A DNA stretch of 64,000 nucleotides from Microbacterium sp. MYb45. GTDB taxonomy: Bacteria; Actinomycetota; Actinomycetes; Actinomycetales; Microbacteriaceae. The first letter of the stretch is position 1. Every line of letters starts with the position of its first letter. A program made the position numbers and the translations under genes. The stretch is taken from contig NZ_PCPG01000017.1 in assembly GCF_002979655.1 (NCBI RefSeq), forward strand, positions 1-64,000. The letters run 5' to 3'. The notes beneath the pieces are model-generated. The model had not been told where the DNA came from. It was given only the letters and a program-made list of their open reading frames with translations, and made no database searches. Shown here in pieces: positions 15,502 to 24,221 of this stretch.

Positions 15502-15518
15502 ACTTCGTGAGGAAACAT

Positions 15519-16268
15519 ATGCTGGCCGCGCAACGCAAGGATCACCTGCTCGCTCTCCTGGAGCGTGACGGACGGGTGGTGGCGAAAGCCGTCGCCGACG
15601 AGCTCGGCGTTTCGGAGGATGCCATCCGCCGTGACCTCCGAGAGCTCGCGGACGAGGGCAGACTCCTGCGCGTGTACGGCGGTGCGCTGCCAATCCCCGC
15701 TCCCGAGCCCCCGGTTCGCGAACGCGCCGCGCTGGCGACCGAGAGCAAGGAACGCGTCGCGCGCGCGGCGGTGGCCACCGTCCGCCCCGGATCGACGATC
15801 GTCCTCGACGCCGGCACGACCACGCTGGCGATGGCCCGGCTCCTTCCCTCCGGCACAGGGATCACCGTCATCACGCCGAGCCCCGCCATCGCCCTCGCCG
15901 TCGCCGAGCACTCGGACGCGCGGGTGATCATGATCGGCGGCGAACTCTCCCGACACTCACTGGTGACCGGGGGCGGCCTGGCCATGGAGGCGATCCAGCG
16001 CCTCGCTGCCGACACGTTCTTCCTCGGCGCCACCGGCATCGACCCCGAACGCGGCCTCACCACGGGCGAACTCGACGACGCCGTCACCAAGCGGGCACTC
16101 GCTTCGCGCTGCGCCGAGACAGTGGTGCTCGCGAGCGAGGAGAAGATCGGCGCTGCCGCTCGCTACCCCGTGCTGGCACTCGACGCCGTCACCGCGATCA
16201 TCACCGACCCTGCCGACGACAACCCGCTCATCGCGGAGGTCGAAGCACGGATCGGCAGCCCGGCGTGA
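15519..16268 (+). CDS. DeoR-family transcriptional regulator
   Basis: A 249-residue sugar-metabolism repressor of the DeoR/GlpR family. The N-terminal winged helix reads RKDHLLALLERDGRVVAKAV, then LGVSEDAIRRDLRELADEG. The effector domain has the DAGTTTLAMARLL phosphosugar loop and FFLGATGIDPERGLTT. Effectors in this family are phosphosugars. GAGG stands before ATG 15519. Its target is probably itself and the divergent DUF4406-like gene, because no sugar catabolic operon adjoins it. Confidence 0.93.
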   Translation: MLAAQRKDHLLALLERDGRVVAKAVADELGVSEDAIRRDLRELADEGRLLRVYGGALPIPAPEPPVRERAALATESKERVARAAVATVRPGSTIVLDAGTTTLAMARLLPSGTGITVITPSPAIALAVAEHSDARVIMIGGELSRHSLVTGGGLAMEAIQRLAADTFFLGATGIDPERGLTTGELDDAVTKRALASRCAETVVLASEEKIGAAARYPVLALDAVTAIITDPADDNPLIAEVEARIGSPA

Positions 16269-16303
16269 TGAGCGCCGATGGCCGACCGCACTAGCGTGAT
16301 CCC

Positions 16304-16933
16304 ATGAGCTTCACGCCCCTCCGGTCCCGGTCGCGCAATCTCTACACCTGGTTCGCCACACGCCCAGATCTCTTCGTCTCCGAGCGCTCTCCCCGCAAGT
16401 CGGCGACCTGGCTCGTGATCGCCGGGCTCATGGTGGTCGTGATGCTCCTCGTCTACCTCAACCCGGAGGCGACGGTCGAACTGCTCGGCGGACGCGTGCG
16501 CAGCGGGCTCGCGATCGCCGGTGCCTTCTTCCTCCCGCCGGCTGTCTTCGTCGCCGCCATCGTGATGTTCTTCGTCAGTGCGCGGCGCTGGCGGATCAAG
16601 GGCGGCGGCGTGCTGACGAATCCGGTGATCCACGGTGTCGCCGCGGGATTCCCGCTCGATCAGGCCCTGTCCACGCTGCAGCGCGGCAGCTCGGACAGCG
16701 CCGGGATCGTCGCCGCCCTGAAAGACGTGATCGCACACCGGGGCGATGACCGACTCCTCACGATCTGGACGTCCGACGCCGACCGGGCGATGTACATCGG
16801 CGTGATCCGCGTCGCGGGGAAGGAATTCTGGATCGACTCCGAGCCGCTCGCGCTGGACCCGGTACTCTTCTTCGACGCGAAAGACCTCGACCTCGCCGCG
16901 ATGCGCGAGCAGGCCGGCCTCGGCGGTCGCTGA
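16304..16933 (+). CDS. Hypothetical membrane protein
   Basis: A 209-residue protein with two hydrophobic helices near residues 35-51 (ATWLVIAGLMVVVMLLVY) and 71-91 (AIAGAFFLPPAVFVAAIVMF), then a soluble cytoplasmic domain of about 110 residues ending DLDLAAMREQAGLGG. No family is recognised. It stands alone between the DeoR gene and the convergent 309-residue gene. Confidence 0.7.
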   Translation: MSFTPLRSRSRNLYTWFATRPDLFVSERSPRKSATWLVIAGLMVVVMLLVYLNPEATVELLGGRVRSGLAIAGAFFLPPAVFVAAIVMFFVSARRWRIKGGGVLTNPVIHGVAAGFPLDQALSTLQRGSSDSAGIVAALKDVIAHRGDDRLLTIWTSDADRAMYIGVIRVAGKEFWIDSEPLALDPVLFFDAKDLDLAAMREQAGLGGR

Positions 16934-16960
16934 ACCGAGGCGGCATCCCGGAGGCGCGGA

Positions 16961-17890
16961 TCAGGGCAGGGCGCGACCGAGTCCGGAGAACTCGAGCGAG
17001 GCCTGCTCCGGATCACGCCACGCGCGGTACGCGAGGGCATCGGGGCTCGTCACCCCATAGGCATCACGCAGCGCAGCGACGCACCGCTCGGCGAGTTCCC
17101 GGAAGTCGACCGCGTACGCGGGCAGCGGGAGCTCCGCGGTCCAGTTCGGCTGCGCGACCCCCGGCTCCTTCCACCCGGTGGCCCGCAGCACCGATTCGTC
17201 GGCATCCGCGACCACGTCGCCCCCCGGCGCCTCGGCGTGGAGCATCTCGGGGTCTCCGGCGAACTGCACGTAGCGCAGCGGGTCGCCATCGACCGAGACG
17301 ATGAGGAACACGCGGTCGGTCACACCGCGGAGCGCGGTGATGAGACGGAGCGTGAAGGCTCCCCACTCCGACGGCTGCGCGTCGGACGGTCGCGGGACCG
17401 GGCGCTGCGCGACGGCGTCTCGGGTCGACTGCGCCCACGGCATCGGCTCCGGTGTGCGCGTGGTCGTGAAGGCGAGGTCCCGGTCGTCGACGGGCACGAA
17501 CTTCAGCCACGACTGCAGTTCGGGCCGCTCGAACCCGAACCTCTCGAACCCCTGCTCGGCTGCGCGCGGATCGCGGGTGTCGAGGCGTGCCAATGCTCCG
17601 TCGCCGGGCTCGACCGTGACCGGGATGCCGCGATACGTGCCGTGGTGTGCGACGCGGAAGCACTCCAGCTGCTCGTCGGGTGCGATGTTGCGGACCCACC
17701 CGCTCCCGATCTTCCGGAAACCCTCGACCGGGGTGGGGCTCCAGAGCGCCCAGTTGCCTCCCGGAGAGGCGAGCGGGTACTCCGTGTTCCCCACGCGCAC
17801 GTATCGCCCCGACTTCTGCATGGTCAGCACCCCGGCTTCCGGATCGGCGTCGCGAGCACGCGCATCGTCTTCGGCCACCGCGCGCTGCAC
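16961..17890 (-). CDS. Hypothetical protein with T3SS-chaperone/YbjN-like C-terminal half
   Basis: A 309-residue soluble protein. The C-terminal part (RVFLIVSVDGDPLRYVQFAG, then LPLPAYAVDFRELAERCVAA and LRDAYGV) resembles the TY-Chap domain related to YbjN and type III secretion chaperones. The N-terminal part (RYVRVGNTEYPLASPGGNWA) is of unknown type. The function is not known; such proteins often sit beside toxin/immunity genes. GTG 17890 is used; ATG 17821 (MQKSGRY) is an alternative start. Confidence 0.6.
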   Translation of the reverse strand: MQRAVAEDDARARDADPEAGVLTMQKSGRYVRVGNTEYPLASPGGNWALWSPTPVEGFRKIGSGWVRNIAPDEQLECFRVAHHGTYRGIPVTVEPGDGALARLDTRDPRAAEQGFERFGFERPELQSWLKFVPVDDRDLAFTTTRTPEPMPWAQSTRDAVAQRPVPRPSDAQPSEWGAFTLRLITALRGVTDRVFLIVSVDGDPLRYVQFAGDPEMLHAEAPGGDVVADADESVLRATGWKEPGVAQPNWTAELPLPAYAVDFRELAERCVAALRDAYGVTSPDALAYRAWRDPEQASLEFSGLGRALP

Positions 17891-17943
17891 GTCATACGAG
17901 CCACCCTAAGCGAGCCGTCCGACCTCGCGGTCGACGACGACCG

Positions 17944-18666
17944 TCAGTCTTCCTCACCCCGATCAGCGAGAAGCGCGTGCAGGTGTCCGGCGGCCGCGAG
18001 GAGCGCGACGCTGCGCCGTGTGAGCGCGACCAGCCGGCCCTGGAGGATGCGCTGCACCTCGCCCGTGTCGGCATGCTGCCGCACGTGTTCGAGGATGCGC
18101 GAGATCGCGGGGATGCCGTAGCCGCCCGCGCGCAGGGCGGCGACGATGCGCGCCTCGGTGATCGCCGCCGCGCCGTACGACCGCGTGGATGCCGTGCCGC
18201 GGAGCGGATGCACCAGCCCTTCCTGCTCCCAGTGACGGAGCGCGGACGGGCGGATGCCGAGGGCCTGCGCGAGTTCGCCGATGGTCATCGCATCCGCGTC
18301 GTCGAAGTCTTCGCCGGCTTCGACCAGAGCGACATCGAGACCGCGCAGCGCCTCGCGCACTCGGGAGCGCTCGGCCGCGAGACCGACATGCAGGTCATCG
18401 ATGCGCTCGGCCGCGGCCCCGACCGGCGCCCCGATCAGAGTCGGCATCAGTCGCCGGGCGGGCACGGGGCCGATGGCCGCCGCCATCGCACGATAGGCGC
18501 GCGCGGCGGTCTCGTGCCGCCCCGCATAGCGGCGGTAGCCGTTGGCTCCGCGCTCGGCCGGAGGGATGACCCCGAGCCGCTCCAGGTCGCGCACCTGCTG
18601 CGTCGAGTAGCCCACGCGTCGACCGAGCGCAGCCGTCGTCATGACATCCTTTTGAGGGTTTGGCAT
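17944..18666 (-). CDS. Regulator with two MerR-type helix-turn-helix domains
   Basis: A 240-residue protein carrying two MerR-like DNA-binding domains. The first (MTTAALGRRVGYSTQQVRDL, ERLGVIPPAERGANGYRRY) is near the N terminus. The second (MTIGELAQALGIRPSALRHW, EQEGLVHPLRGTASTRSYG) starts near residue 133. Each has the usual winged-helix wing Tyr-Arg. AAGGAGG lies nine bases before ATG 18666. No ligand domain with cysteines is seen. It diverges from the DUF6194/immunity-like genes and may control them. Confidence 0.82.
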   Translation of the reverse strand: MPNPQKDVMTTAALGRRVGYSTQQVRDLERLGVIPPAERGANGYRRYAGRHETAARAYRAMAAAIGPVPARRLMPTLIGAPVGAAAERIDDLHVGLAAERSRVREALRGLDVALVEAGEDFDDADAMTIGELAQALGIRPSALRHWEQEGLVHPLRGTASTRSYGAAAITEARIVAALRAGGYGIPAISRILEHVRQHADTGEVQRILQGRLVALTRRSVALLAAAGHLHALLADRGEED

Positions 18667-18727
18667 GTGATTCGCCCTCCTTCCCGCTTCCAAGTCCACA
18701 TAAGCACGTGAACCTCATCATTGAGGG

Positions 18728-19168
18728 ATGACAATGCAGGAGATCATCGAAACAGTCCGTGGCTTCGACGGCGCCCTCGTCGTCACCCCCGAAGCGGGCA
18801 GCGACTTCCCTGCGCTTTCCTGGGGAGACGCCTACTTCTATCACGCACCGGACGGGCGGATGCCGGAGCGCACCCAGCCGTACGGAACGATCATCACGAA
18901 GGACTACCCCGACGACACGGCTTCCGCGCTGAATGCGCCAGGGCGGTTCCGTGTGAACATCCACGTCGGACGCGAGCAGGTGGCGTCGCTCGTCCCCGTG
19001 GATACCGCGCCGGCGGAAGTCGACGTGTTCCAGCGGCATCCGCTCTACGGTGCGGTCGGGTGGGTGTGCGTGATCGACCCCGCGGAGCGCACCTCGGAAT
19101 CCGTGCTCGATCTGCTCCGCCAAGCGCACGAGTCCGCCCGGCAGCGGTCCCAGCGCCGGGCGAGGTGA
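18728..19168 (+). CDS. DUF6194 family protein
   Basis: A 146-residue protein resembling the DUF6194 family of actinobacteria: EIIETVRGFDGALVVTPEAG, SWGDAYFYHAP, QPYGTIITKDYPDDTASALN and FRVNIHVGRE are its blocks. The fold resembles a small-molecule-binding protein; function is not established. The next gene starts two bases after its stop, so the two are likely co-translated. Confidence 0.7.
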   Translation: MTMQEIIETVRGFDGALVVTPEAGSDFPALSWGDAYFYHAPDGRMPERTQPYGTIITKDYPDDTASALNAPGRFRVNIHVGREQVASLVPVDTAPAEVDVFQRHPLYGAVGWVCVIDPAERTSESVLDLLRQAHESARQRSQRRAR

Positions 19169-19170
19169 AC

Positions 19171-19701
19171 ATGACCACCGTGCAGGGCATGACCGAGGCC
19201 GACCGCAGGATCGTCGCCGTGTGGGCGGCCGACTGCGCCGAGCGGGCACTGCCCCTGTTCGAAGCGGAGGCGCCGGACGACGACCGCGCCCGAGACGCCA
19301 TCGCCCGGGCACGAGCATTCGCCCGGGGTGAGCTCAGCGCCGCCGAAGAGATCCGTCGGCGGTTCGTCGCGGGCAGGGCCGCCCACAGTGCGACCTCGCC
19401 GGCAGGGGCTGCCGCCGCGCGGGCCGCCGCACAGGCCGCGGGCGTCGCCCACATGGGCGCCCATGCACTCGGAGCGGCGGCATACGCCGCGAAAGCCGTG
19501 GAGCTCGCGCACCCCTCGGCGCCCGAGGCACGCGCCGAAGAGGTGCGCTGGCAACTCGCCGCCCTGTCCCCTGAAGCATCCGCCGCTCTGCGCGCACTCC
19601 CCCCGCTCGGCGAGGATTCCGCGGGCCCTCTCGGCCCCGGCCTGCTCGCCACCGGCACGCTGGGCGAGGTGATCCGCGAGATCCAGCAGCACCTCCGCTG
19701 A
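19171..19701 (+). CDS. Imm-5-like putative immunity protein
   Basis: A 176-residue, alanine-rich helical protein resembling the imm-5 putative immunity family: ADRRIVAVWAADCAERALPL near the N terminus, then a long Ala-rich helical bundle and EVRWQLAAL. In polymorphic toxin systems members neutralise a cognate toxin, but no toxin is adjacent. ATG 19171 starts two bases beyond the DUF6194 stop. The family assignment is from memory of the pattern and moderate. Confidence 0.55.
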   Translation: MTTVQGMTEADRRIVAVWAADCAERALPLFEAEAPDDDRARDAIARARAFARGELSAAEEIRRRFVAGRAAHSATSPAGAAAARAAAQAAGVAHMGAHALGAAAYAAKAVELAHPSAPEARAEEVRWQLAALSPEASAALRALPPLGEDSAGPLGPGLLATGTLGEVIREIQQHLR

Positions 19702-19716
19702 CGCGTCCTGCCGAGC

Positions 19717-19732
19717 TTCAGCCCCGATTCAG
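19717..19732 (+). promoter_or_regulatory. TTCAG direct repeat ahead of the response regulator
   Basis: TTCAG at 19717-19721 and 19728-19732, 11 bp apart, lie 23 bp before the start of the response regulator. The same word is repeated before the downstream membrane-protein gene, which suggests autoregulation by the OmpR-type regulator. Confidence 0.5.
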
Positions 19733-19755
19733 CGTCGACCGGCCACACTGGAGGA

Positions 19756-20433
19756 ATGCGGATCCTGGTGGTGGACGACGAGGTGCGCCTGGCCGAGGGT
19801 GTGCGCCGCGGCCTGGAAGCCGAGGGCTTCGCCGTGGACGTCGCGCACAACGGCGTCGACGGGCTCTGGCGGGCACGGGAGACGCGCTACGACGCGATCG
19901 TGCTCGACCTGATGATGCCGGGCATGAGCGGCTGGAAGGTGTGCGAGGCGCTGCGCGCCGAGGAGAACTGGACGCCCGTGCTGATGCTGACCGCCAAGGA
20001 CGGCGAGTGGGACCAGGTCGAGGCGCTCGAGACCGGCGCCGACGACTACGTCACCAAGCCGTTCTCGTTCGCGATCCTCGTCGCCCGCCTCCGCGCCCTC
20101 GTGCGCCGCGGAGGCGTCGCTCGCCCCGCGATCCTGGAAGCCGGCGACCTGCGACTCGACCCCGCCGCCCACCGCGTCTGGCGAGGCGACATCCCCGTGA
20201 CCCTCACCGCACGGGAGTTCTCGGTGCTCGAGTATCTGATGCGCCACCGCGGCCAGGTGCTGTCGAAGCGCGCGCTCATCGAGGGTGTCTGGGACGACGA
20301 CTTCGACGGCGACCCCAACATCGTCGAGGTCTACGTCGGGCACCTGCGCCGCAAGCTCGACAAGCCGTTCGGCCGCGAGGCGATCGAGACGATCCGCGGC
20401 GCAGGCTACCGGCTGGCGGCCGACGGTGGCTAG
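19756..20433 (+). CDS. OmpR-family response regulator
   Basis: A 225-residue regulator. The receiver domain shows VVDDE near residue 7, the phospho-acceptor aspartate in IVLDLMMPG and a conserved Lys in VTKPFSF. The C-terminal winged helix (TAREFSVLEYLMRHRGQVLS, then VEVYVGHLRRKLDKPFG and IRGAGYRL) is typical of OmpR/PhoB. The sensor kinase start overlaps the end of this gene by eight bases. Confidence 0.97.
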   Translation: MRILVVDDEVRLAEGVRRGLEAEGFAVDVAHNGVDGLWRARETRYDAIVLDLMMPGMSGWKVCEALRAEENWTPVLMLTAKDGEWDQVEALETGADDYVTKPFSFAILVARLRALVRRGGVARPAILEAGDLRLDPAAHRVWRGDIPVTLTAREFSVLEYLMRHRGQVLSKRALIEGVWDDDFDGDPNIVEVYVGHLRRKLDKPFGREAIETIRGAGYRLAADGG

Positions 20434-21742
20434 GCGCAGCTGGCGCTCGGTGCGCGGGAGGACCACGCTCGGGGCGACGGTCGTCGTCGCGGTGGCGTTG
20501 CTCATCGGCGCGTTCTCGTTCTACGGCGTGCTCAGCGCCAGCATCCACAGCAGCACCGAGCGGGCGGCCGAGCAGCGCCTCGACGAGCTCACCGAGCGCA
20601 GCGACGGACCGGGCCGCGGCGGGATCGACGCCCTCGAGGACGAGTTCGTGCAGCTCATCGGCGCCGACGGATCGGTGCGGGCGGCCAGCGAAGACGCCAG
20701 GGAAGCGCTCGGTGCCGCGGCCCTGCCCGTGTCCGACGACCCGCAGACGCTGACCGTCGACGGGGAGCGGATGCTCGTCGTCTCGGACGACCTCGATGAC
20801 GACCAGACACTAGTGCTGGCCGTTTCGATGGATGACGACGCCGAGACCCTGACGACGGTCGCGACTCTGCTCGCCATCGCCGTGCCCCTGCTCCTGCTGC
20901 TCGTCGCGGTGACCACCTGGCTCGTGGTCGGCCGGGCGCTCCGACCGGTCGAGCGCATCCGCGAGAAGGTCGACGGCATCACCGCCGAGCGCCTGCACCA
21001 GCGCGTGCCGGTGCCCGAGACGGCCGATGAGATCGCGGCACTCGCGACCACCATGAACGGCATGCTCGATCGACTCGATGCCGCGGCCACCGCGCAGCGG
21101 CGCTTCGTGTCGGACGCCTCGCACGAGCTGCGCTCTCCCCTCGCGACCATCCGTCAGCACGCCGAGCTCGCGCAGGCACACCCCGACGTGACGAGCATCG
21201 CCGAGCTCGCCGAGGTCGTCTCGGAGGAGGGGCTGCGCCTGCAGGGCATCGTCGAGTCGCTGCTGCTGCTCGCCCGGCTCGACGAGGGTGCGAGCACGCA
21301 CGACGAGGCGGTCGACCTCGACGACATCGCGCTCGGTGAGGTGCGCCGGCTGCGGGCCGCCGGGCTCGACGTCGACGGCTCCGGCATCCAGGCGGCCAGG
21401 GTGAACGGCGATCCCCGTCTGCTCGGCCAGCTGCTGCGCAACCTCGCCGACAACGCGGTGCGGCACAGCCGCGGACGGGTCGCGATCGGCGTGACCCCCT
21501 CGGGCGGTCACGTGTTCGTGACGGTCGAGGACGATGGCGCCGGCGTGCCCGCCGAGGAGCGCGACCGCATCTTCGAGCGCTTCGTCCGCCTCGACGAGGC
21601 GCGCAGCCGCGATGCCGGTGGCAGCGGACTGGGTCTCGCGATCGCGCAGGGCATCGCCGCATCGGCTCGCGGAACGCTCGCGGTCGACGACTCCCGCTGG
21701 GGCGGCGCCCGCTTCGTCGTCACGCTGCCCCTCGGCGGCTGA
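20426..21742 (+). CDS. Two-component sensor histidine kinase
   Basis: A 438-residue kinase starting at GTG 20426 inside the regulator gene. It has an N-terminal membrane helix (GATVVVAVALLIGAFSFYG), an extracytoplasmic sensor of about 110 residues, a second helix (LLAIAVPLLLLLVAVTTWLV), a HAMP domain, the phospho-acceptor histidine in SDASHELRSPL, the N box (LLRNLADNAVRHS) and the G boxes (DDGAGVP, GGSGLGLAI). It phosphorylates the partner regulator; the stimulus is unknown. Confidence 0.95.
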   Translation: MARRSWRSVRGRTTLGATVVVAVALLIGAFSFYGVLSASIHSSTERAAEQRLDELTERSDGPGRGGIDALEDEFVQLIGADGSVRAASEDAREALGAAALPVSDDPQTLTVDGERMLVVSDDLDDDQTLVLAVSMDDDAETLTTVATLLAIAVPLLLLLVAVTTWLVVGRALRPVERIREKVDGITAERLHQRVPVPETADEIAALATTMNGMLDRLDAAATAQRRFVSDASHELRSPLATIRQHAELAQAHPDVTSIAELAEVVSEEGLRLQGIVESLLLLARLDEGASTHDEAVDLDDIALGEVRRLRAAGLDVDGSGIQAARVNGDPRLLGQLLRNLADNAVRHSRGRVAIGVTPSGGHVFVTVEDDGAGVPAEERDRIFERFVRLDEARSRDAGGSGLGLAIAQGIAASARGTLAVDDSRWGGARFVVTLPLGG

Positions 21743-21760
21743 GCGCTTGATCGGCCGTTC

Positions 21761-21797
21761 CTGAAGACCGCTTCAGGAGGCTTCAGGGAGGCTTCAG
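21761..21797 (+). promoter_or_regulatory. Cluster of TTCAG repeats ahead of the PepSY-like gene
   Basis: TTCAG occurs at 21772-21776, 21782-21786 and 21793-21797 with periods of 10 and 11 bp; an inverted CTGAA lies at 21761-21765. The same word stands before the response regulator. It is likely the regulator's binding array, one half-site per helical turn. Confidence 0.55.
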
Positions 21798-21820
21798 CGC
21801 CTACGCGAGACCATCGGGAC

Positions 21821-22648
21821 ATGGACGACAAGACACCCACCCCGGACCAGACTCCCGACCAGACCCCCGCGAGCACCCCGGATGCGCAGACCGTTCCGGT
21901 CACCCCCGCTGCGGACGCGGCCACGCCGGCAGCCGGTGTCGGGCAGCACCCCACGTTCCCCGCGGCCGAGCCGGTCGCCACCCCCGCGGCATCCGCGCCG
22001 AACCCCGGGCGCAAGCGTGCACTCCTCATCGGTGGCGGCATCGCGGCGGCCGTGATCCTCGCGGGCGGCGGTATCGCGGTCGGGGCGGCCATCGGCGATG
22101 AGTTCGGCGATGACGACGACCGGCCCGCGATGTCGGACGGCCCGCGTCACGACGAGGGAGCGCCCCACGGCGATCGCGACGACCGCCGCGACGACGACGA
22201 CGGCTCGTCGAACGACCGCGGTCCGGTGACCGGCATCGGCACGGCATCGGCCGACGAGCTCATCGAGATCGCGGATGCCGCACGAGGCGCCGCCGAGGGC
22301 GAGGTCACGTCGATCGACGCGAAGCGTGACGGCACCTGGGAGGTGCAGCTCACGACCGCCGACGGCACTGAGACCGACGTCCGCGTCGACGAGACCCTCG
22401 CCGCTTCCGTGATCGAGACGGATCCGGCCGACGGCGACGACACCGGTCCCGCGCTCACCCTCGACGACGCGACGATCCGCTCGCTGGTCGACGCCGCGCT
22501 CGCGGAGGCCGACGGCATGATCACCGACCTCGATGTGGACGGCGACGACGTGAGCCCCTACGACGCGTCGGTCCTCACATCGGACAACCGCTCGATCGAC
22601 ATCGACTTCAGCGCCGACTTCGCCGTCGTCGGGACCGACATCGACTGA
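21821..22648 (+). CDS. Membrane-anchored protein with PepSY-like repeats
   Basis: A 275-residue protein: a Pro/Thr-rich cytoplasmic N terminus of about 65 residues, one membrane helix (ALLIGGGIAAAVILAGGGIA), an Asp-rich linker and two PepSY-like modules (DELIEIADAARGAAEGEVTS with WEVQLTTADG; IRSLVDAALAEADGMITDLD). It follows the kinase by 78 bp containing the TTCAG array, so it is probably a target of the two-component system and may modulate an extracytoplasmic enzyme. Confidence 0.72.
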   Translation: MDDKTPTPDQTPDQTPASTPDAQTVPVTPAADAATPAAGVGQHPTFPAAEPVATPAASAPNPGRKRALLIGGGIAAAVILAGGGIAVGAAIGDEFGDDDDRPAMSDGPRHDEGAPHGDRDDRRDDDDGSSNDRGPVTGIGTASADELIEIADAARGAAEGEVTSIDAKRDGTWEVQLTTADGTETDVRVDETLAASVIETDPADGDDTGPALTLDDATIRSLVDAALAEADGMITDLDVDGDDVSPYDASVLTSDNRSIDIDFSADFAVVGTDID

Positions 22649-22694
22649 ACCGAGGGCCTCGTCCCCGGGCTGTCCTGCGACGTCCGATACTCCC

Positions 22695-22728
22695 GATGCC
22701 GCCGCCCCTCCCCCGAGGCGGCGGCATC
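22695..22728. terminator. Twelve-base-pair perfect stem
   Basis: GATGCCGCCGCC (22695-22706) and GGCGGCGGCATC (22717-22728) flank a ten-base loop. It lies downstream of the PepSY-like gene; there is no T run, as is common in actinobacterial terminators. Confidence 0.6.
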
Positions 22729-22770
22729 GTCATGCGCCGGGGCGGACACGGCGACGGCTAGCATTCAGGG

Positions 22771-22998
22771 ATGAGCACCTCCGGACCGATCGACGACATC
22801 TCCATCGGCGGCGAAGTGATCCGCCTCGGACAGTTCCTCAAGTTCGCCGGCCTCCTCGACTCGGGCGGCGACGCCAAAGAGGTCATCATCGACGGATACG
22901 TGACCGTCAATGGCGAGGTGGACCGACGCCGCGGACGCCAGCTGCGCGACGGCGACCTGGTGTCGTTCGAAGGCCGAACGGTGCGCGTCCGCCCCTGA
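22771..22998 (+). CDS. S4 RNA-binding domain protein (YbcJ/RlbA-like)
   Basis: A 75-residue single S4 domain: IRLGQFLKFAGLLDSGGDAK, then VTVNGEVDRRRGRQLRDGDL and VSFEGRTVRV. Proteins of this size bind structured RNA, probably rRNA or tRNA; the cellular partner is not known. It stands alone behind a terminator-like stem. The start ATG 22771 is the only reasonable one. Confidence 0.9.
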   Translation: MSTSGPIDDISIGGEVIRLGQFLKFAGLLDSGGDAKEVIIDGYVTVNGEVDRRRGRQLRDGDLVSFEGRTVRVRP

Positions 22999-23007
22999 CG
23001 CGGGAGC

Positions 23008-23469
23008 TCAGCGGACGTCGCGCGGCAGGACCTTCCGCACGGTCACGACGATCAGGGCGATCAGCAGGCCGACCAGAGTCACATCGGCCACGATGTACGC
23101 GTAGTGCGCCCAGTTGGTCCCGGCGGCGGCGAGTCCCGCGATCACCAGGTCACTGCGCTGGTTCAGCACGGGGCGGATGACGGCGACCTCGATGAGGTAG
23201 ACGAACCAGATCGACCCGAGGATGCTCAGCGTCGCGCGCCCTGCCCGCGCGCGCACGTTCACCACCGTGAGCACGATCAGCACCACGCCCGCGAGCACGT
23301 TCAACGCCGTGAACACGAGCCGCCCGATGCCCAGCCCGATCGGGATCGTGACGCCCGGCGCCAGGAACTTCAGCGGCGCCTCCAGGAACGAGATGGCGAT
23401 GATCGCGCCGAGCAGGAACGCCGGCAGCAGCAGACGGAGGGCCGTGGTCGTGCGTGCCATTCCCGTCAC
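23008..23469 (-). CDS. Hypothetical four-helix membrane protein
   Basis: A 153-residue protein with four hydrophobic helices: LLLPAFLLGAIIAISFLEAP, GRLVFTALNVLAGVVLIVL, ILGSIWFVYLIEVAVIRPVL and ADVTLVGLLIALIVVTV. The FLEAPLKF turn after the first helix and the conserved-looking RPVLNQRSD recall the DUF4149-type fold. Function is unknown. GTG 23469 is placed by AAGGGA upstream; ATG 23460 is the alternative. Confidence 0.65.
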   Translation of the reverse strand: MTGMARTTTALRLLLPAFLLGAIIAISFLEAPLKFLAPGVTIPIGLGIGRLVFTALNVLAGVVLIVLTVVNVRARAGRATLSILGSIWFVYLIEVAVIRPVLNQRSDLVIAGLAAAGTNWAHYAYIVADVTLVGLLIALIVVTVRKVLPRDVR

Positions 23470-23558
23470 CGGTTCCCTTCGCCTGCAGATGGATCCGTGT
23501 CCGACGCTACGCCGACCTCTCGATCGAGGCGCCGCCGAGCACCGTGCTTAAGCGCTGC

Positions 23559-24182
23559 TCACAACCACTCGAACACCTGCTCGATGAGGATCCCGACACC
23601 GATGACGGTCATCGCGATGCCGGCGAGGCGGGTGACCAACGAGCTCGCGCGTGGGCGGGTGCGCAGCAGGCGGCGGGCGAGCAGTCCGACCGTCGTGTAG
23701 ACGACGGCGATGTTGAGCAGATGCAGTCCGCCGAGCGCGAGCATCTGCGTCGTCGACGACCAGCCGTCCGGACTCGTGAACTGCGGCAGCAGAGCGAGCA
23801 GGAGCAGCAGCCCCTTGGGGTTGATGCCGCTCACTCCCGACCCGCGCAGGAACTGGGACCATCCGCCGGTCGCGATCGGCTCCCCGCTCTCGGTGATCGG
23901 CGCCGGGCGGCTGGCGAGCGTCGTCGCGCCGAGGAAGATCAGATAGAGCGCACCGACCACGGTCAGGGTCGTGAGCGTGACGGGATACGCGGTGACGAGT
24001 GCGCCGAGCCCCAGCGCGACGGCGACGATTACCACCGTGTAGCCGGCGAGCATCCCGAGGATCGAGGGTGCGATCGAGCGGGCGCGCAGCCCGGCCGATA
24101 TCGCGTACGCCCAGTCGGCACCGGGGGTCAGCGCGAGCATGACCGCGACCAGCCAGAACTGCATGACCAGTGCGATATCCAT
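23559..24182 (-). CDS. LysE-family amino-acid exporter
   Basis: A 207-residue LysE/RhtB transporter. WLVAVMLALTPGADWAYAIS with TPGAD is the family N-terminal signature; LGALVTAYPVTLTTLTVVGA and the GVSGINPKGLLLLLALLPQF motif follow. Six hydrophobic helices are expected. It exports an amino acid or derivative. The divergent Lrp/AsnC gene is the usual regulator of such exporters. Confidence 0.95.
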   Translation of the reverse strand: MDIALVMQFWLVAVMLALTPGADWAYAISAGLRARSIAPSILGMLAGYTVVIVAVALGLGALVTAYPVTLTTLTVVGALYLIFLGATTLASRPAPITESGEPIATGGWSQFLRGSGVSGINPKGLLLLLALLPQFTSPDGWSSTTQMLALGGLHLLNIAVVYTTVGLLARRLLRTRPRASSLVTRLAGIAMTVIGVGILIEQVFEWL

Positions 24183-24221
24183 CGGTCCTCCTCAATCCGA
24201 GGAAGAGACTACGAAGGATCC

